From: Sphingobium arseniciresistens
GTDB taxonomy: Bacteria; Pseudomonadota; Alphaproteobacteria; Sphingomonadales; Sphingomonadaceae
Assembly (NCBI GenBank): GCA_029167225.1
Contig: JARFNK010000017.1
Coordinates: 1 to 64,000 of the forward strand
Reading direction: 5' to 3'
DNA length: 64,000 nucleotides
The first letter of the stretch is position 1; each line of letters begins with the position of its first letter. Positions 54,509-63,272 of the stretch are shown piece by piece. The notes under the pieces were generated by a model. The model was not told the DNA's origin, searched no databases, and was given only the letters and a program-made list of their open reading frames with translations. The position numbers and the translations under genes are program-made.

Positions 54509-56122
54509 ATGCCTGCTCCTTCGAGTAATGCGGAACGTTACCGCACGCTCTTTGAAACGATGGATGAAGGCTTCTGCATCATCGAATTTTTCGATGGGCC
54601 GCATGGTCCGCTCAGCGACTATATCCATGTCGAGGCCAATCGCGCCTATGAGCTGAACGCCGGCATTCCCGATGTCGTCGGGCAGAAGGTCAGGGAAATG
54701 GTGCCCGACGAGGCCGATGGCTGGGTGGAGCTGTATGGCAGCGTGCTGCACAGCGGCAAGCCCATCCGCTTCCAGCGCGAACTGGTGAAGACCGGGCGCC
54801 ATCTCGACATCGCCGCCTTCCGGGTCGGCGAAGCGGCCGAGCGGCAGGTCGCCGTCCTCTTCAAGGATGTCACGGAGCAGATCCGCGCCGAAAACACCCT
54901 GCGCGAGCTGAACAAGAAGCTGGAAGCACGGATCGCCCAGGCGCTCGCCGAGCAGGAGGAAGCCGAAGCCTCGCTGCGGCAGGCGCAGAAGATGGAAGCG
55001 GTGGGCCAGATGACCGGCGGCCTCGCCCATGACTTCAACAATCTTCTGGCAGGGATTTCCGGCGCCTTCGAAATGATCGGCGTGCGGCTGGCGCAGGGCA
55101 AGGTCGCCGATGTCGACCGCTATCTCTCCGCCGGCCAGGGAGCCACCCGCCGCGCCGCCGCGCTCACCCACCGCCTGCTCGCCTTTTCCCGGCGGCAGAC
55201 GCTTTCCCCAAAGCCGACCTGCATCAATCGCCTGCTGTCGGACTTCACCGATCTGGTCCGGCGCACGGTCGGGCCGACGATCGCCGTGGAAACCGTGGCC
55301 GCCGGCGGCCTGTGGCCAACGCTGGTCGATGCCAACCAGCTCGAGAACGCGCTGCTCAACCTGTGCATCAACGCCCGCGACGCGATGCCGGACGGCGGCC
55401 GCATCACCATCGAGACGGCCAATTGCTGGCTCGACAAGCGCGCGGCCAAGGAACGGGCGCTGGAGCCGGGGCAATATGTAAGCGTCTGCGTGAGCGACAC
55501 CGGCACGGGCATCGAAAAGGCGCATCTCGACCGCGTGTTCGACCCGTTCTTCACCACCAAGCCGCTTGGCCAGGGCACCGGGCTGGGCCTGTCGATGGTC
55601 TATGGCTTCGCCCGGCAAAGTCATGGCCATGTCCGCGTCTATTCCGAAATCGGCCATGGCACGATGGTCTGCATCTATCTGCCCCGCCATCATGGCGAGG
55701 AAGAGATCGACGTGCCGGCCGATGTCGCGGCGGCGGCAGAGGCGGAAGCGGGCGAGACGGTATTGATCGTCGATGACGAGCCGTCGGTGCGGATGCTGAT
55801 CGTCGATGCGCTGTCCGACCTTGGCTATCACTGTATCGAGGCACATGACGGCCCGGCGGGGCTGCGGGTGCTCGAAACGAAAACGCGGGTGGACCTGCTC
55901 ATCACCGATGTCGGCCTGCCGGGCGGGCTCAACGGACGTCAGGTCGCCGAAGCGGCCCGCTCATTGCGGCCGGACCTGCGCATCCTGTTCGTGACCGGCT
56001 ATGCCGAAAATGCGGTGCTCAACCACGGCCATATCGAACGCGGCATGGAAGTCCTCACCAAGCCCTTCACCGTCGGCGAACTGGTGCGCCGGGTGACCGC
56101 CATCCTCCAGCCCGAAGGATAG
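54509..56122 (+). CDS. Soluble hybrid histidine kinase with PAS and receiver domains
   Basis: 537 residues, no membrane segment: PAS (about 8-130; YRTLFETMDEGFCIIEFFD), a short coiled-coil (about 130-165), HisKA with H-box GGLAHDFNNLLAGI (His about 175), HATPase (NALLNLCINARDAMPDGG, DTGTGI, GTGLGLSM), and a C-terminal receiver (VLIVDDEPSVRML, phospho-Asp in LLITDVGLPGG, KPF). No LOV cysteine motif (GRNCRF) is visible, so light sensing by flavin is unlikely. It lies 152 bases after crtB; co-regulation is possible, not shown. The output regulator is unknown. Confidence 0.9.
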   Translation: MPAPSSNAERYRTLFETMDEGFCIIEFFDGPHGPLSDYIHVEANRAYELNAGIPDVVGQKVREMVPDEADGWVELYGSVLHSGKPIRFQRELVKTGRHLDIAAFRVGEAAERQVAVLFKDVTEQIRAENTLRELNKKLEARIAQALAEQEEAEASLRQAQKMEAVGQMTGGLAHDFNNLLAGISGAFEMIGVRLAQGKVADVDRYLSAGQGATRRAAALTHRLLAFSRRQTLSPKPTCINRLLSDFTDLVRRTVGPTIAVETVAAGGLWPTLVDANQLENALLNLCINARDAMPDGGRITIETANCWLDKRAAKERALEPGQYVSVCVSDTGTGIEKAHLDRVFDPFFTTKPLGQGTGLGLSMVYGFARQSHGHVRVYSEIGHGTMVCIYLPRHHGEEEIDVPADVAAAAEAEAGETVLIVDDEPSVRMLIVDALSDLGYHCIEAHDGPAGLRVLETKTRVDLLITDVGLPGGLNGRQVAEAARSLRPDLRILFVTGYAENAVLNHGHIERGMEVLTKPFTVGELVRRVTAILQPEG

Positions 56123-56132
56123 GCCCAGCGCC

Positions 56133-57455
56133 CTATCGTTCCGAGACCAGCAGCTTGTCGATCTTGCGCCCGTCCATGTCGACGATCTCGAAGCGCCAGC
56201 CCTGATCGTCGGCATGCTCGCCCACTTCGGGCAGATGCTTGAGCAGCCACAGCACATGGCCCGCAACCGTGGCGTAGTCCCGGTCTTCCGACAGGTCGAT
56301 GCCGATCCGCTCGGCCAGCATGTCCATCGGCATCTGGCCGGAGACCAGCAGGCTGCCGTCCTCGCGCTCCACCAGGTCGGGCTCGTCGTCGATCGCGCGG
56401 TCTGAGGCGAATTCGCCCGCGATGGCGGAGAGCAGGTCGGCGGGGGTCACGATCCCCTCGAAATGCCCATATTCGTCATGCACCATGACCATCGGCACTT
56501 CGGACCGGCGCAGCACGTCCAGCGCATCCATCGCATCGACCTGATCGGGCACGACCTCCGCCTTGCGCAGCAGCGCGGTGAGGTTCAACGCCTCGCCGCG
56601 GAACAGCGCCGCCATGATGTCGCGCGCCTGCACCACGCCGATGATGTCCTCCACCGATCCGCGCCCCACGGGCAGACGGGTATGGGGCGTTTCCAGCAGG
56701 CGTTCGCGGATGGCCTCTGCATCGGCATCCACGTCGATCCAGTCGACGTCCATGCGCTGGGTCATCACCTCGCGCACCGGGCGATCGGCAAGCCGCACCA
56801 CGCCGGAGATGATCGCGCGCTCGCTTTCCTCGATCACGCCAGACTTGCTGGCCTCCGCGACGATCAGGTGCAGTTCCTCCGCCGTCACATGGCTTTCCGA
56901 TTCGCGGGCGAGGCCGAGCAGACGGAAGATGACGCCGGTGCTGCCGTCGAGCAGCCAGACGAGCGGCGCGGTGAGGCGGGCGATCCACGACATCGCCGGC
57001 GCGACCAGCGCCGCGATCGCTTCGGGCGCCCGCAGCGCGAACTGCTTGGGCACCAGCTCGCCCACCACCAGCGAGGCATAGGTGGTGAGGCCGATGACGA
57101 GGATGAGCGAGAGATTGTCCGCATGCCGTGGCGGAATCCCCAGCCATTCCAGCCGCTGCGCGACCGGCGTGCCCAGGCTCGCGCCCGAATAGGCACCGGC
57201 GATGATACCGATCAGCGTGATGCCGATCTGCACCGAGGAGAGGAACTTGCCGGGATCGCCCGCCAGCCTGATCGCCACGCGCGCGCCGCGGCTGCCGGCT
57301 TTCTCCATCGCGGCGAGGCGCGGCTTGCGCGCCGAGACAATCGCGAGTTCCGACATCGAAAAGACGCCGTTCAACGCCACCAATGCGAGAATGATGACAA
57401 GATCAACCCAGGGAAAGGGCGTGAGGGGGCTCTGCGGGGATGGAAGATTGGCCAT
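56133..57455 (-). CDS. CNNM/CBS-domain transporter (hemolysin C / CorC-like)
   Basis: 440 residues: N-terminal DUF21/CNNM membrane domain (about 15-200, four helices; GVFSMSELAIVSARKPRL), two CBS domains (about 215-335; REVMTQRMDVDWIDVDADAEAI, RSEVPMVMVHDEYGHFEGIVTPADLL) and a C-terminal CorC_HlyC domain. These proteins probably handle Mg2+ or related cations; the older name hemolysin is misleading. The start at 57455 has GGGGGAAG upstream. The gene converges on the kinase gene with a 10-base gap. Confidence 0.9.
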   Translation of the reverse strand: MANLPSPQSPLTPFPWVDLVIILALVALNGVFSMSELAIVSARKPRLAAMEKAGSRGARVAIRLAGDPGKFLSSVQIGITLIGIIAGAYSGASLGTPVAQRLEWLGIPPRHADNLSLILVIGLTTYASLVVGELVPKQFALRAPEAIAALVAPAMSWIARLTAPLVWLLDGSTGVIFRLLGLARESESHVTAEELHLIVAEASKSGVIEESERAIISGVVRLADRPVREVMTQRMDVDWIDVDADAEAIRERLLETPHTRLPVGRGSVEDIIGVVQARDIMAALFRGEALNLTALLRKAEVVPDQVDAMDALDVLRRSEVPMVMVHDEYGHFEGIVTPADLLSAIAGEFASDRAIDDEPDLVEREDGSLLVSGQMPMDMLAERIGIDLSEDRDYATVAGHVLWLLKHLPEVGEHADDQGWRFEIVDMDGRKIDKLLVSER

Positions 57456-57639
57456 GGCGGTCTTCCCCCTCATGCCGACAATCTGTCGATTTCACAACAA
57501 CAACATCAGCAAAGGTTCAGTTCGCATGTGGAACAAACTGGCGCGACGGGCGCTGATGCGGCAAGCGGCCATATGATCTGGCCGCATCCTGGAGAGCGCT
57601 TTGGTGCGACGCTTGAGTAGAAGGCAAGGGAGACTATCG

Positions 57640-58323
57640 ATGAATACCGCACGCAAACTGATCTGTGTCGCAGGGCTGGGCGCCATGCTCGCCACCACCG
57701 CCGCCTGCACCACCGATCCGCAGACGGGCGAGCGCCGAATATCGAAAGCTGCGATCGGCGGCATCGGCGGCGCGCTTGGCGGCTATCTGCTCGGCGATGT
57801 GGTCGGCGGACGGCATGACCGTACGGAAAAGATCCTTGGTGCGGGCATAGGCGCGGTCGCTGGCGCCGGCATCGGCTCCTATATGGACGCGCAGGAGCGC
57901 AAGCTGCGCGAGCAGACCGCGGGCAGCGGCGTCGACGTGATCCGCGATGGCGACAGTCTGTTGCTCCGCATGCCCTCGGGCATCACCTTCGCCTTCAACG
58001 ATGCGAGCGTCCAGCCGCAGTTCCAGCCGACGCTGAACGAGGTCGCCTCCACGCTGGCGCAATATCCAAAGACCTATATCGACGTGTACGGCCATACCGA
58101 CAGCGACGGCACCGACGCCTATAACCAGGCCCTGTCGGAGCGCCGGGCGCAATCGGTCGCCAATTACCTCAGCAGCCATGGCGTGCAGTCCGCCCGCATC
58201 GCCACGCGCGGTTTCGGCGAGAGCCAGCCGATCGCATCGAACGACACGGTCGAGGGCAAGGCGCAGAACCGCCGCGTCGAGATCAAGATCGTGCCGGTGA
58301 CGGAAGGCGACGTGCGCAATTGA
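57640..58323 (+). CDS. OmpA-family lipoprotein (YiaD-like)
   Basis: 227 residues. Lipobox TTAAC (Cys23), a glycine-zipper region (about 40-90; AAIGGIGGALGGYLLG and GAGIGAVAGAGIG), then a C-terminal OmpA domain (about 120-220) with the peptidoglycan-binding pattern DVYGHTDSDGTDAYNQALSERRAQSV and NRRVEIKI. It likely links the outer membrane to the cell wall. AAGGGAG precedes the ATG. Confidence 0.92.
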   Translation: MNTARKLICVAGLGAMLATTAACTTDPQTGERRISKAAIGGIGGALGGYLLGDVVGGRHDRTEKILGAGIGAVAGAGIGSYMDAQERKLREQTAGSGVDVIRDGDSLLLRMPSGITFAFNDASVQPQFQPTLNEVASTLAQYPKTYIDVYGHTDSDGTDAYNQALSERRAQSVANYLSSHGVQSARIATRGFGESQPIASNDTVEGKAQNRRVEIKIVPVTEGDVRN

Positions 58324-58391
58324 TCAGGCCGCACATCCCGCCGTCGCCCGTCACCAGCGGGCGGCGGCGGGATAGGCGTCGTCAAATCACA

Positions 58392-58457
58392 CCGTTCGCC
58401 CTGAGCGTGTCGAAGGGCCATCTTTCTTTTCAGCTTCGACACGCTCAGCCGGAACGG
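58392..58457. repeat. Palindromic intergenic repeat (REP-like)
   Basis: Imperfect inverted repeat: left arm 58392-58415, right arm 58434-58457, with the core GAGCGTGTCGAAG / CTTCGACACGCTC, between convergent genes (58323 and 58490). The core matches an abundant dispersed palindrome that I remember from sphingomonad and other proteobacterial genomes. It can also serve as a bidirectional terminator. Confidence 0.75.
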
Positions 58458-58489
58458 AGGAGGGATATCTCCCCAAGCGGCGAGATGCC

Positions 58490-59107
58490 CTAAAAGCTCG
58501 CCTTCAGCCCATCGATGACGAACTGCGCCGCGAGCGCGGCGAGCAGCACGCCCAGCAGGCGGGTAATCACCGCCTCGATCTTCTTGCCCAGCAACGCCAT
58601 CAGCGGGCCGGCGGCAAGCAGCGCGCCGAGCATCAGCAGCAGCACGGTGAGCATCGCGCCGATCACCACCATCCGCTGCTGCAGGCCGTCCGCCCGCGCC
58701 ATCAGCAGCATGACCGTCGCGATGGAGCCCGGCCCCGCGATCATCGGCATGGCCATGGGGAAGACGGAAACGTCCTCCACCTCCGGCGTCTCGGCGATCT
58801 TCTGCGCCCTATCCTCCCGGCGCTGGGTGCGCTTTTCGAACACCATGTCCATCGCGATCAGGAACAGCATGATGCCGCCGGCGATGCGGAAGCTGTCGAG
58901 CTGGATGCCCAGCACGCCGAGCAGCTGCTTGCCCCACAGCGCGAAGACGATGAGGATGGCAGTGGCGATGCAGACGGCGCGGATCGCCATGGCGCGCCGC
59001 TGCTCGCCGCTCGCCCCGGTCGTGATGCTCGCATAGATCGGCGCGCAGCCCGGCGGGTCGATCACCACGAACAGGGTGATGAAGGCGGAGATGAACAGCG
59101 CCATCAT
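58490..59107 (-). CDS. MarC-family membrane protein
   Basis: 205 residues, six membrane helices, with the family marks VVIDPPGCAPIYASIT at the N-terminus, FRIAGGIMLFLIAMDMVF and AMPMIAGPGSIATVMLL. The family was named for a drug-resistance locus, but its transport role is uncertain. It overlaps the preceding gene (ATGA) and is the last gene of the yggT-folD operon. Confidence 0.9.
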   Translation of the reverse strand: MMALFISAFITLFVVIDPPGCAPIYASITTGASGEQRRAMAIRAVCIATAILIVFALWGKQLLGVLGIQLDSFRIAGGIMLFLIAMDMVFEKRTQRREDRAQKIAETPEVEDVSVFPMAMPMIAGPGSIATVMLLMARADGLQQRMVVIGAMLTVLLLMLGALLAAGPLMALLGKKIEAVITRLLGVLLAALAAQFVIDGLKASF

Positions 59108-59850
59108 GACGGCGCGCCCACCTTGTCGTCGAGGATCACGACATCCTTGTCCCCCTGCCGCATCCGCACGACCAGATGGCGCGAGAGATCCGGCGCGACC
59201 GTCATCTTCCAGCTGAGCGTGCCATCGGGCGACCGCCCCTCGCCCGGTATGGGCAGCGCGACCGGCGTGGCGGCTGGCACCGGGCCACCCTGTCGCGACC
59301 GCTTGCCAGCGCCTGGCGGCGGCGGGCCGCCCTCGCCATCCGGTCCGCGTGCGCCACGGGGCGGGCAGGTCGCGACCTTGCCCGTCAGCATTTCTGGCGG
59401 CTCACGCGGCGTCTCCAGAAAATCGCCATGGTCCAGTATCCACTGCCAGCCCCGCTTGGGGTCACGCCGCCAGACCGTGGAATAATAGCCCTGCCGGCCG
59501 TTGGGCCATTGCGACGCGCCGGTGGTCACGCCGATCGTCCCGTCACAGGAAACATAGGAGGAAAAGGGCTGCCACCTGACCGCAGCCGGCGGATCCTTGC
59601 GGCCTTTCAGCCAGACCTGCGCGCTCACCTGTTGCGGGACATACATCACCGCATCCTTGGCGGCAGCCTCACGGAAAGCCGTCCACTGGCCGCGTTCCTG
59701 CGCGGCGCGGGCAAAGGCCAGTTCGGCGGCGATCACCGCGCTGGGATTGGGCGCGACATTCTCCGGCGCGCGCCGCGCAAAGGCCATGGGCGCGGCGAGC
59801 ATCGCCGCCGCCATCGCGCCAAGACAGGCTGCCCGCGCGGCGCCCCTCAC
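59104..59850 (-). CDS. Exported NTF2/DUF4440-like hypothetical protein
   Basis: 248 residues. Signal peptide (1-25, ending PMAFARRA), then an NTF2-like domain (about 35-140; [33 protein letters not shown] ... [24 protein letters not shown]), then a Gly/Pro-rich insert (about 165-200) and a C-terminal strand block. The catalytic role is unknown. It overlaps folD (ATGA at 59847-59850) and marC, so it belongs to the operon. Confidence 0.78.
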   Translation of the reverse strand: MRGAARAACLGAMAAAMLAAPMAFARRAPENVAPNPSAVIAAELAFARAAQERGQWTAFREAAAKDAVMYVPQQVSAQVWLKGRKDPPAAVRWQPFSSYVSCDGTIGVTTGASQWPNGRQGYYSTVWRRDPKRGWQWILDHGDFLETPREPPEMLTGKVATCPPRGARGPDGEGGPPPPGAGKRSRQGGPVPAATPVALPIPGEGRSPDGTLSWKMTVAPDLSRHLVVRMRQGDKDVVILDDKVGAPS

Positions 59851-60740
59851 AGCCCCTCGGGCGCGGGGAGGCCGGCGCGCCTATGGGCGGCGACCAGCGT
59901 ATTGCGCAGCAGCACGGCAATGGTCATCGGGCCGACGCCACCGGGGACCGGCGTGATCGCGCGGGCATGGCTGATCGCCTCCGCCGTCGCCACGTCGCCG
60001 ACGATCCGGCTCTTGCCCGGCTCCTCGGCCGGCACGCGGTTGATGCCGACGTCGATGACGGTCGCGCCCGGCTTGATCCATTCGCCGCGCACCATCTCGG
60101 CGCGGCCTACGGCGGCGACGACGATGTCCGCGCGATGCACGACCGAGGCGAGATCACGGGTGCGGCTGTGGGCGATCGTCACGGTGCAGCTTTCGGCGAG
60201 CAGCAGCTGCGCCATCGGCTTGCCTACGATGTTGGACCGGCCGATCACCACCGCTTCCAGCCCGGACAGGTCACCCAGTTCGTCCTTCAGCAGCATCAGG
60301 CAGCCGAGCGGCGTGCAGGGTACCATCCCCGGCGCCCCCACCGCCAGCTTGCCGCTGTTGACGACATGGAAGCCGTCGACGTCCTTGGCCGGATCGATCG
60401 CCGCGATTACGGCGGCTTCATCGATATGGGCGGGCAGCGGCAGCTGGACGAGGATGCCATCCACGCGGTCATCGGCGTTCAGTTCCTCGATCAGGTCGAG
60501 CAGGTCTTCCTGCCCCATGCTGGCGGGGCGCCGGAACTCGAAGCTCTCCATGCCGACCTCGACGGTCATGCGCCCCTTGTTGCGCACATAGACGGCGCTG
60601 GCCGGGTCTTCGCCCACCAGCACCACGGCGAGGCCGGGCCGCCGCCCTTGCCGTTCGGCGAACGCTCCCACGGCTTCGGCCACCTGCACGCGCAGGCCCG
60701 CCGCATATCCCTTGCCGTCGATGATCTTGCCGATTGTCAT
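59847..60740 (-). CDS. folD: Bifunctional methylene-THF dehydrogenase / methenyl-THF cyclohydrolase
   Basis: 297 residues, normal FolD length. YVRNKGRM holds the catalytic Tyr/Lys; [36 protein letters not shown] (NADP) and [16 protein letters not shown] complete the signature. It interconverts 5,10-methylene- and 10-formyl-tetrahydrofolate. It starts at 60740, overlapping the DUF167 gene (ATGA). Confidence 0.96.
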   Translation of the reverse strand: MTIGKIIDGKGYAAGLRVQVAEAVGAFAERQGRRPGLAVVLVGEDPASAVYVRNKGRMTVEVGMESFEFRRPASMGQEDLLDLIEELNADDRVDGILVQLPLPAHIDEAAVIAAIDPAKDVDGFHVVNSGKLAVGAPGMVPCTPLGCLMLLKDELGDLSGLEAVVIGRSNIVGKPMAQLLLAESCTVTIAHSRTRDLASVVHRADIVVAAVGRAEMVRGEWIKPGATVIDVGINRVPAEEPGKSRIVGDVATAEAISHARAITPVPGGVGPMTIAVLLRNTLVAAHRRAGLPAPEGL

Positions 60741-61054
60741 TGCTGTCCCGCGAGTAAATCTATTGCCTGGGCCAGTGCTTCGGGCTCGCCCATGATCCTC
60801 AACCGCTTTAGCCGGTTGGTGTCCCCTGCCGCCAGAGAAATCGCGCGCGGCGGCACATCCAGCACCCTGGCCATCAACTGCATCAGCGCCTCGTTTGCGC
60901 GACCCTTTTCCGGCACCGCGCGCACCTGTGCCTTCAGCCAGAGCGCGCCGGCCTCGTCGGTCCACACGCCACCCACGCCCTCGCGCGCGCTGCGCGCGGT
61001 CAGGCGGACCGAAAGCAGCAGTTCACCGCCGCCATCCGCCCGCCAGCAGCTCAC
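60737..61054 (-). CDS. DUF167 (YggU-like) protein
   Basis: 105 residues. [49 protein letters not shown] and [11 protein letters not shown] are the DUF167 pattern (family core about 70-100 residues). Function unknown. It overlaps yggT by four bases (61051-61054), so it is translationally coupled to both neighbours. Confidence 0.9.
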   Translation of the reverse strand: MSCWRADGGGELLLSVRLTARSAREGVGGVWTDEAGALWLKAQVRAVPEKGRANEALMQLMARVLDVPPRAISLAAGDTNRLKRLRIMGEPEALAQAIDLLAGQQ

Positions 61055-61344
61055 ATCATCGACATGAACAGCGGCGGCAGGATCGCCTGACGCAGGATGA
61101 CGATGGCCAGCAACACGACCATCGGCGACAGGTCGAGCGCGCCCAGATCCGGCATGATCCGGCGGATCGGCGCGTAGATGGGCTGGGTCATCCGGTCGAG
61201 CGCGACCATGACGGTGCGGACGAAATCATTGCTGGTGTTGATGACGTTGAACGCGATCAGCCAGCTGAGCACCGCCTGGATGATGATGATCCACCACAGC
61301 ACGTCCAGCAGGATGACAATGATCTGATAGAGCGCGTAGGCCAT
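61051..61344 (-). CDS. YggT-family membrane protein
   Basis: 97 residues with two membrane segments (about 5-28 and 72-92) and the YggT motif QAVLSWLIAFNVINTSNDFV then LDRMTQPIYAPIRRIMPDLGALDLSP. The family is often linked to osmotic or cell-division functions in the inner membrane. It heads a five-gene chain with DUF167, folD, the DUF4440-like gene and marC. Confidence 0.92.
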   Translation of the reverse strand: MAYALYQIIVILLDVLWWIIIIQAVLSWLIAFNVINTSNDFVRTVMVALDRMTQPIYAPIRRIMPDLGALDLSPMVVLLAIVILRQAILPPLFMSMM

Positions 61345-61376
61345 GCAGTCTCCAATATCTCTCGCAATTGCTTAGA

Positions 61377-61475
61377 GCGATTTCCAATCAGATGGCATCA
61401 TCTGATGACTCGGAAATCGCGTAAAACCAAAAAGCCGGAGCGGTTGATCCGATGCAATCGGATCGCAAGCCGCTC
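61377..61475. repeat. Two-stem intergenic repeat
   Basis: Stem 1: outer arms 61377-61385/61412-61420 (GCGATTTCC/GGAAATCGC) with inner arms 61387-61394/61399-61406. Stem 2: outer 61438-61443/61470-61475 (GAGCGG/CCGCTC) with inner 61446-61453/61457-61464. It resembles the dispersed palindromic units of sphingomonad genomes and may terminate the argB transcript on the minus strand. Confidence 0.7.
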
Positions 61476-61557
61476 TAGCCGAGGGGATAGCCGGCCGACA
61501 AGCGGCCGACACAGCTTATTCCATGAATATAGCAACAGGTTCGGCAGAGGGCGTTTT

Positions 61558-62463
61558 TCAGCGCCGAACAAGCGTGCCCGCGCCGCGATCGGTAAAGACT
61601 TCCAGCAGCATCGCATGGGGTACGCGGCCATCCAGGATGACGGCAGCGTCGACGCCGCCCTCCACCGCCTTCACGCAGGTTTCCAGCTTGGGAATCATGC
61701 CGCCGCTGATCGTGCCATCGGCGCGCAGGCCGTGGATCGCCGCGGGATCGAGATCGGTGAGCAGCTGCCCCTGCTTGTCGAGCACGCCCGCCACGTCCGT
61801 CAGCAGGAAGAAGCGCGACGCCTTGAGCTCGGACGCGATCGCACCCGCCATGGTGTCGGCGTTGATATTATAGGTATGGCCGTCCGCGCCGATGCCGACG
61901 GGCGCGACCACCGGAATTATGCCGTCCTTCGACAGGCTGTCGAGAATGCGCCGGTCCACCTTCACCGGATCGCCGACAAAGCCCAGGTCGACATGGCGCT
62001 CGATGCCCGAATTGGGGTCCGGCGCGCGGGTGCCGCCCACCTTCTCGCAGATGACGAGGCCGCCATCCTTGCCGGAAATGCCCACGGCGCGGCCACCCGC
62101 ACCGGCGATCCAGCCGACGATTTCCTTGTTGATGGACCCCGCCAGCACCATTTCGGCGATCTGCGCGGTTTCCGCGTCCGTCACGCGCAGGCCGTTCACG
62201 AAATGCGATTCGACGCCCAGCTTCTTGAGCATCGCACCGATCTGCGGCCCGCCGCCATGCACGACGATGACGTTAATGCCCACCGCCTTCATCAGCACGA
62301 CATCCTCGGCGAAGTCGCGCGCGGCCTCCGGATCGCCCATGGCGTGGCCGCCATATTTCACGACGAAGGTCTTGCCCGCATAGCGCTGCATATAGGGCAG
62401 CGCCTCGACGAGGGTCTCTGCCTTGGCAAGGAGGGCGGGGTCTGGATCGTGCTTGCTGGTCAT
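61558..62463 (-). CDS. argB: Acetylglutamate kinase
   Basis: 301 residues, normal length. VVKYGGHAM near 36, [26 protein letters not shown], the N-acetylglutamate/ATP region [18 protein letters not shown] and [17 protein letters not shown] are all present. It carries out the second step of arginine synthesis. The ATG at 62463 begins the family sequence; it has no strong ribosome site. Confidence 0.96.
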   Translation of the reverse strand: MTSKHDPDPALLAKAETLVEALPYMQRYAGKTFVVKYGGHAMGDPEAARDFAEDVVLMKAVGINVIVVHGGGPQIGAMLKKLGVESHFVNGLRVTDAETAQIAEMVLAGSINKEIVGWIAGAGGRAVGISGKDGGLVICEKVGGTRAPDPNSGIERHVDLGFVGDPVKVDRRILDSLSKDGIIPVVAPVGIGADGHTYNINADTMAGAIASELKASRFFLLTDVAGVLDKQGQLLTDLDPAAIHGLRADGTISGGMIPKLETCVKAVEGGVDAAVILDGRVPHAMLLEVFTDRGAGTLVRR

Positions 62464-62532
62464 GGGCTGCGCCCATAGGGCCAAGCGGCGATTATCGCAA
62501 GTTGGTGACTGCGCCGGTCAGCGATCCAGGCG

Positions 62533-63183
62533 TTAGCGATCGAGGCGACGGCCGATGGCGACGCAAGCGGTGATGAGCAGCGGCACCAGCACGATCGACA
62601 GCACCACCTTGGTCAGCATCTGCCCGGCCATCAGCTCGACGATCGGGCGCTCGCCATAGAAGGAAATGGTGATGAACAGCACCGTGTCGACGATCTGCGA
62701 GACGACGCTGGCGATCATGCCGCGCAGCCAGACGAGCCTGCCCTTCCCCTGCGACAGCTTGGAGAAGATGAGCACATTGAGCGTCTGGGAAATGCCGTAG
62801 GAGATGAGCCCGGCGAGCATCATCCGCGCGCCCTGCCCCACCACGATGGGAAAGGCATCGATCGCGGGGGGATACATGCCCGGATCATGTGGCAGCGCGA
62901 TCACCAGCTGGATCAGTGCGGCGGACACCAGCAGCGGGATGAAACCCAGCCGCACCAGCGCGGTCGCGACCTTCTGCCCATGCAGTTCCGCCATCGCGCT
63001 GGAAATCACCACCAGCAGCAGGAAGGCGAAGATGCCTGCCTCCACCGCGAGCGGCCCCAGCGCCACCTGCTTCACGCCCAGCACGCCGGCGATGCACACC
63101 ATGCCGCCGTAGAGCACCGAGAAGACGAAAAGCGAGCGGGAAATGCCGGATACAGGCGCGGCGGGCGATGCGGAAGCTGTCAT
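62533..63183 (-). CDS. Queuosine precursor transporter (YhhQ/VUT family)
   Basis: 216 residues, about six membrane helices, with YGGMVCIAGVLGVKQV at the N-terminus, ISYGISQTLNVLIFSKL and RGMIASVVSQIVDTVLFITISF, which match the YhhQ/VUT family that imports 7-cyano-7-deazaguanine or related queuosine precursors. Specificity is inferred from the family. It lies 69 bases upstream of argB on the same strand. Confidence 0.88.
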   Translation of the reverse strand: MTASASPAAPVSGISRSLFVFSVLYGGMVCIAGVLGVKQVALGPLAVEAGIFAFLLLVVISSAMAELHGQKVATALVRLGFIPLLVSAALIQLVIALPHDPGMYPPAIDAFPIVVGQGARMMLAGLISYGISQTLNVLIFSKLSQGKGRLVWLRGMIASVVSQIVDTVLFITISFYGERPIVELMAGQMLTKVVLSIVLVPLLITACVAIGRRLDR

Positions 63184-63234
63184 CCGCCGGGCTTATCCAG
63201 TTTTGCACCGGCTGGAAAGAGTTGGCACTGGAAA

Positions 63235-63255
63235 GGGGCAGCCATGTGCCGCCCC
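63235..63255 (-). terminator. Hairpin after the alcohol dehydrogenase gene
   Basis: GGGGC/GCCCC arms (63235-63239, 63251-63255) extended past one mismatch, 18 bases after the stop at 63273, followed by TTT on the minus strand. It is a moderate terminator. Confidence 0.6.
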
Positions 63256-63272
63256 TCTCCTTTTCATGCGCG

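Noticed and set aside
54509-56122. LOV photoreceptor kinase downstream of carotenoid genes
   Set aside because: The PAS domain lacks the GRNCRF-type flavin-binding cysteine motif, so light sensing is not supported.
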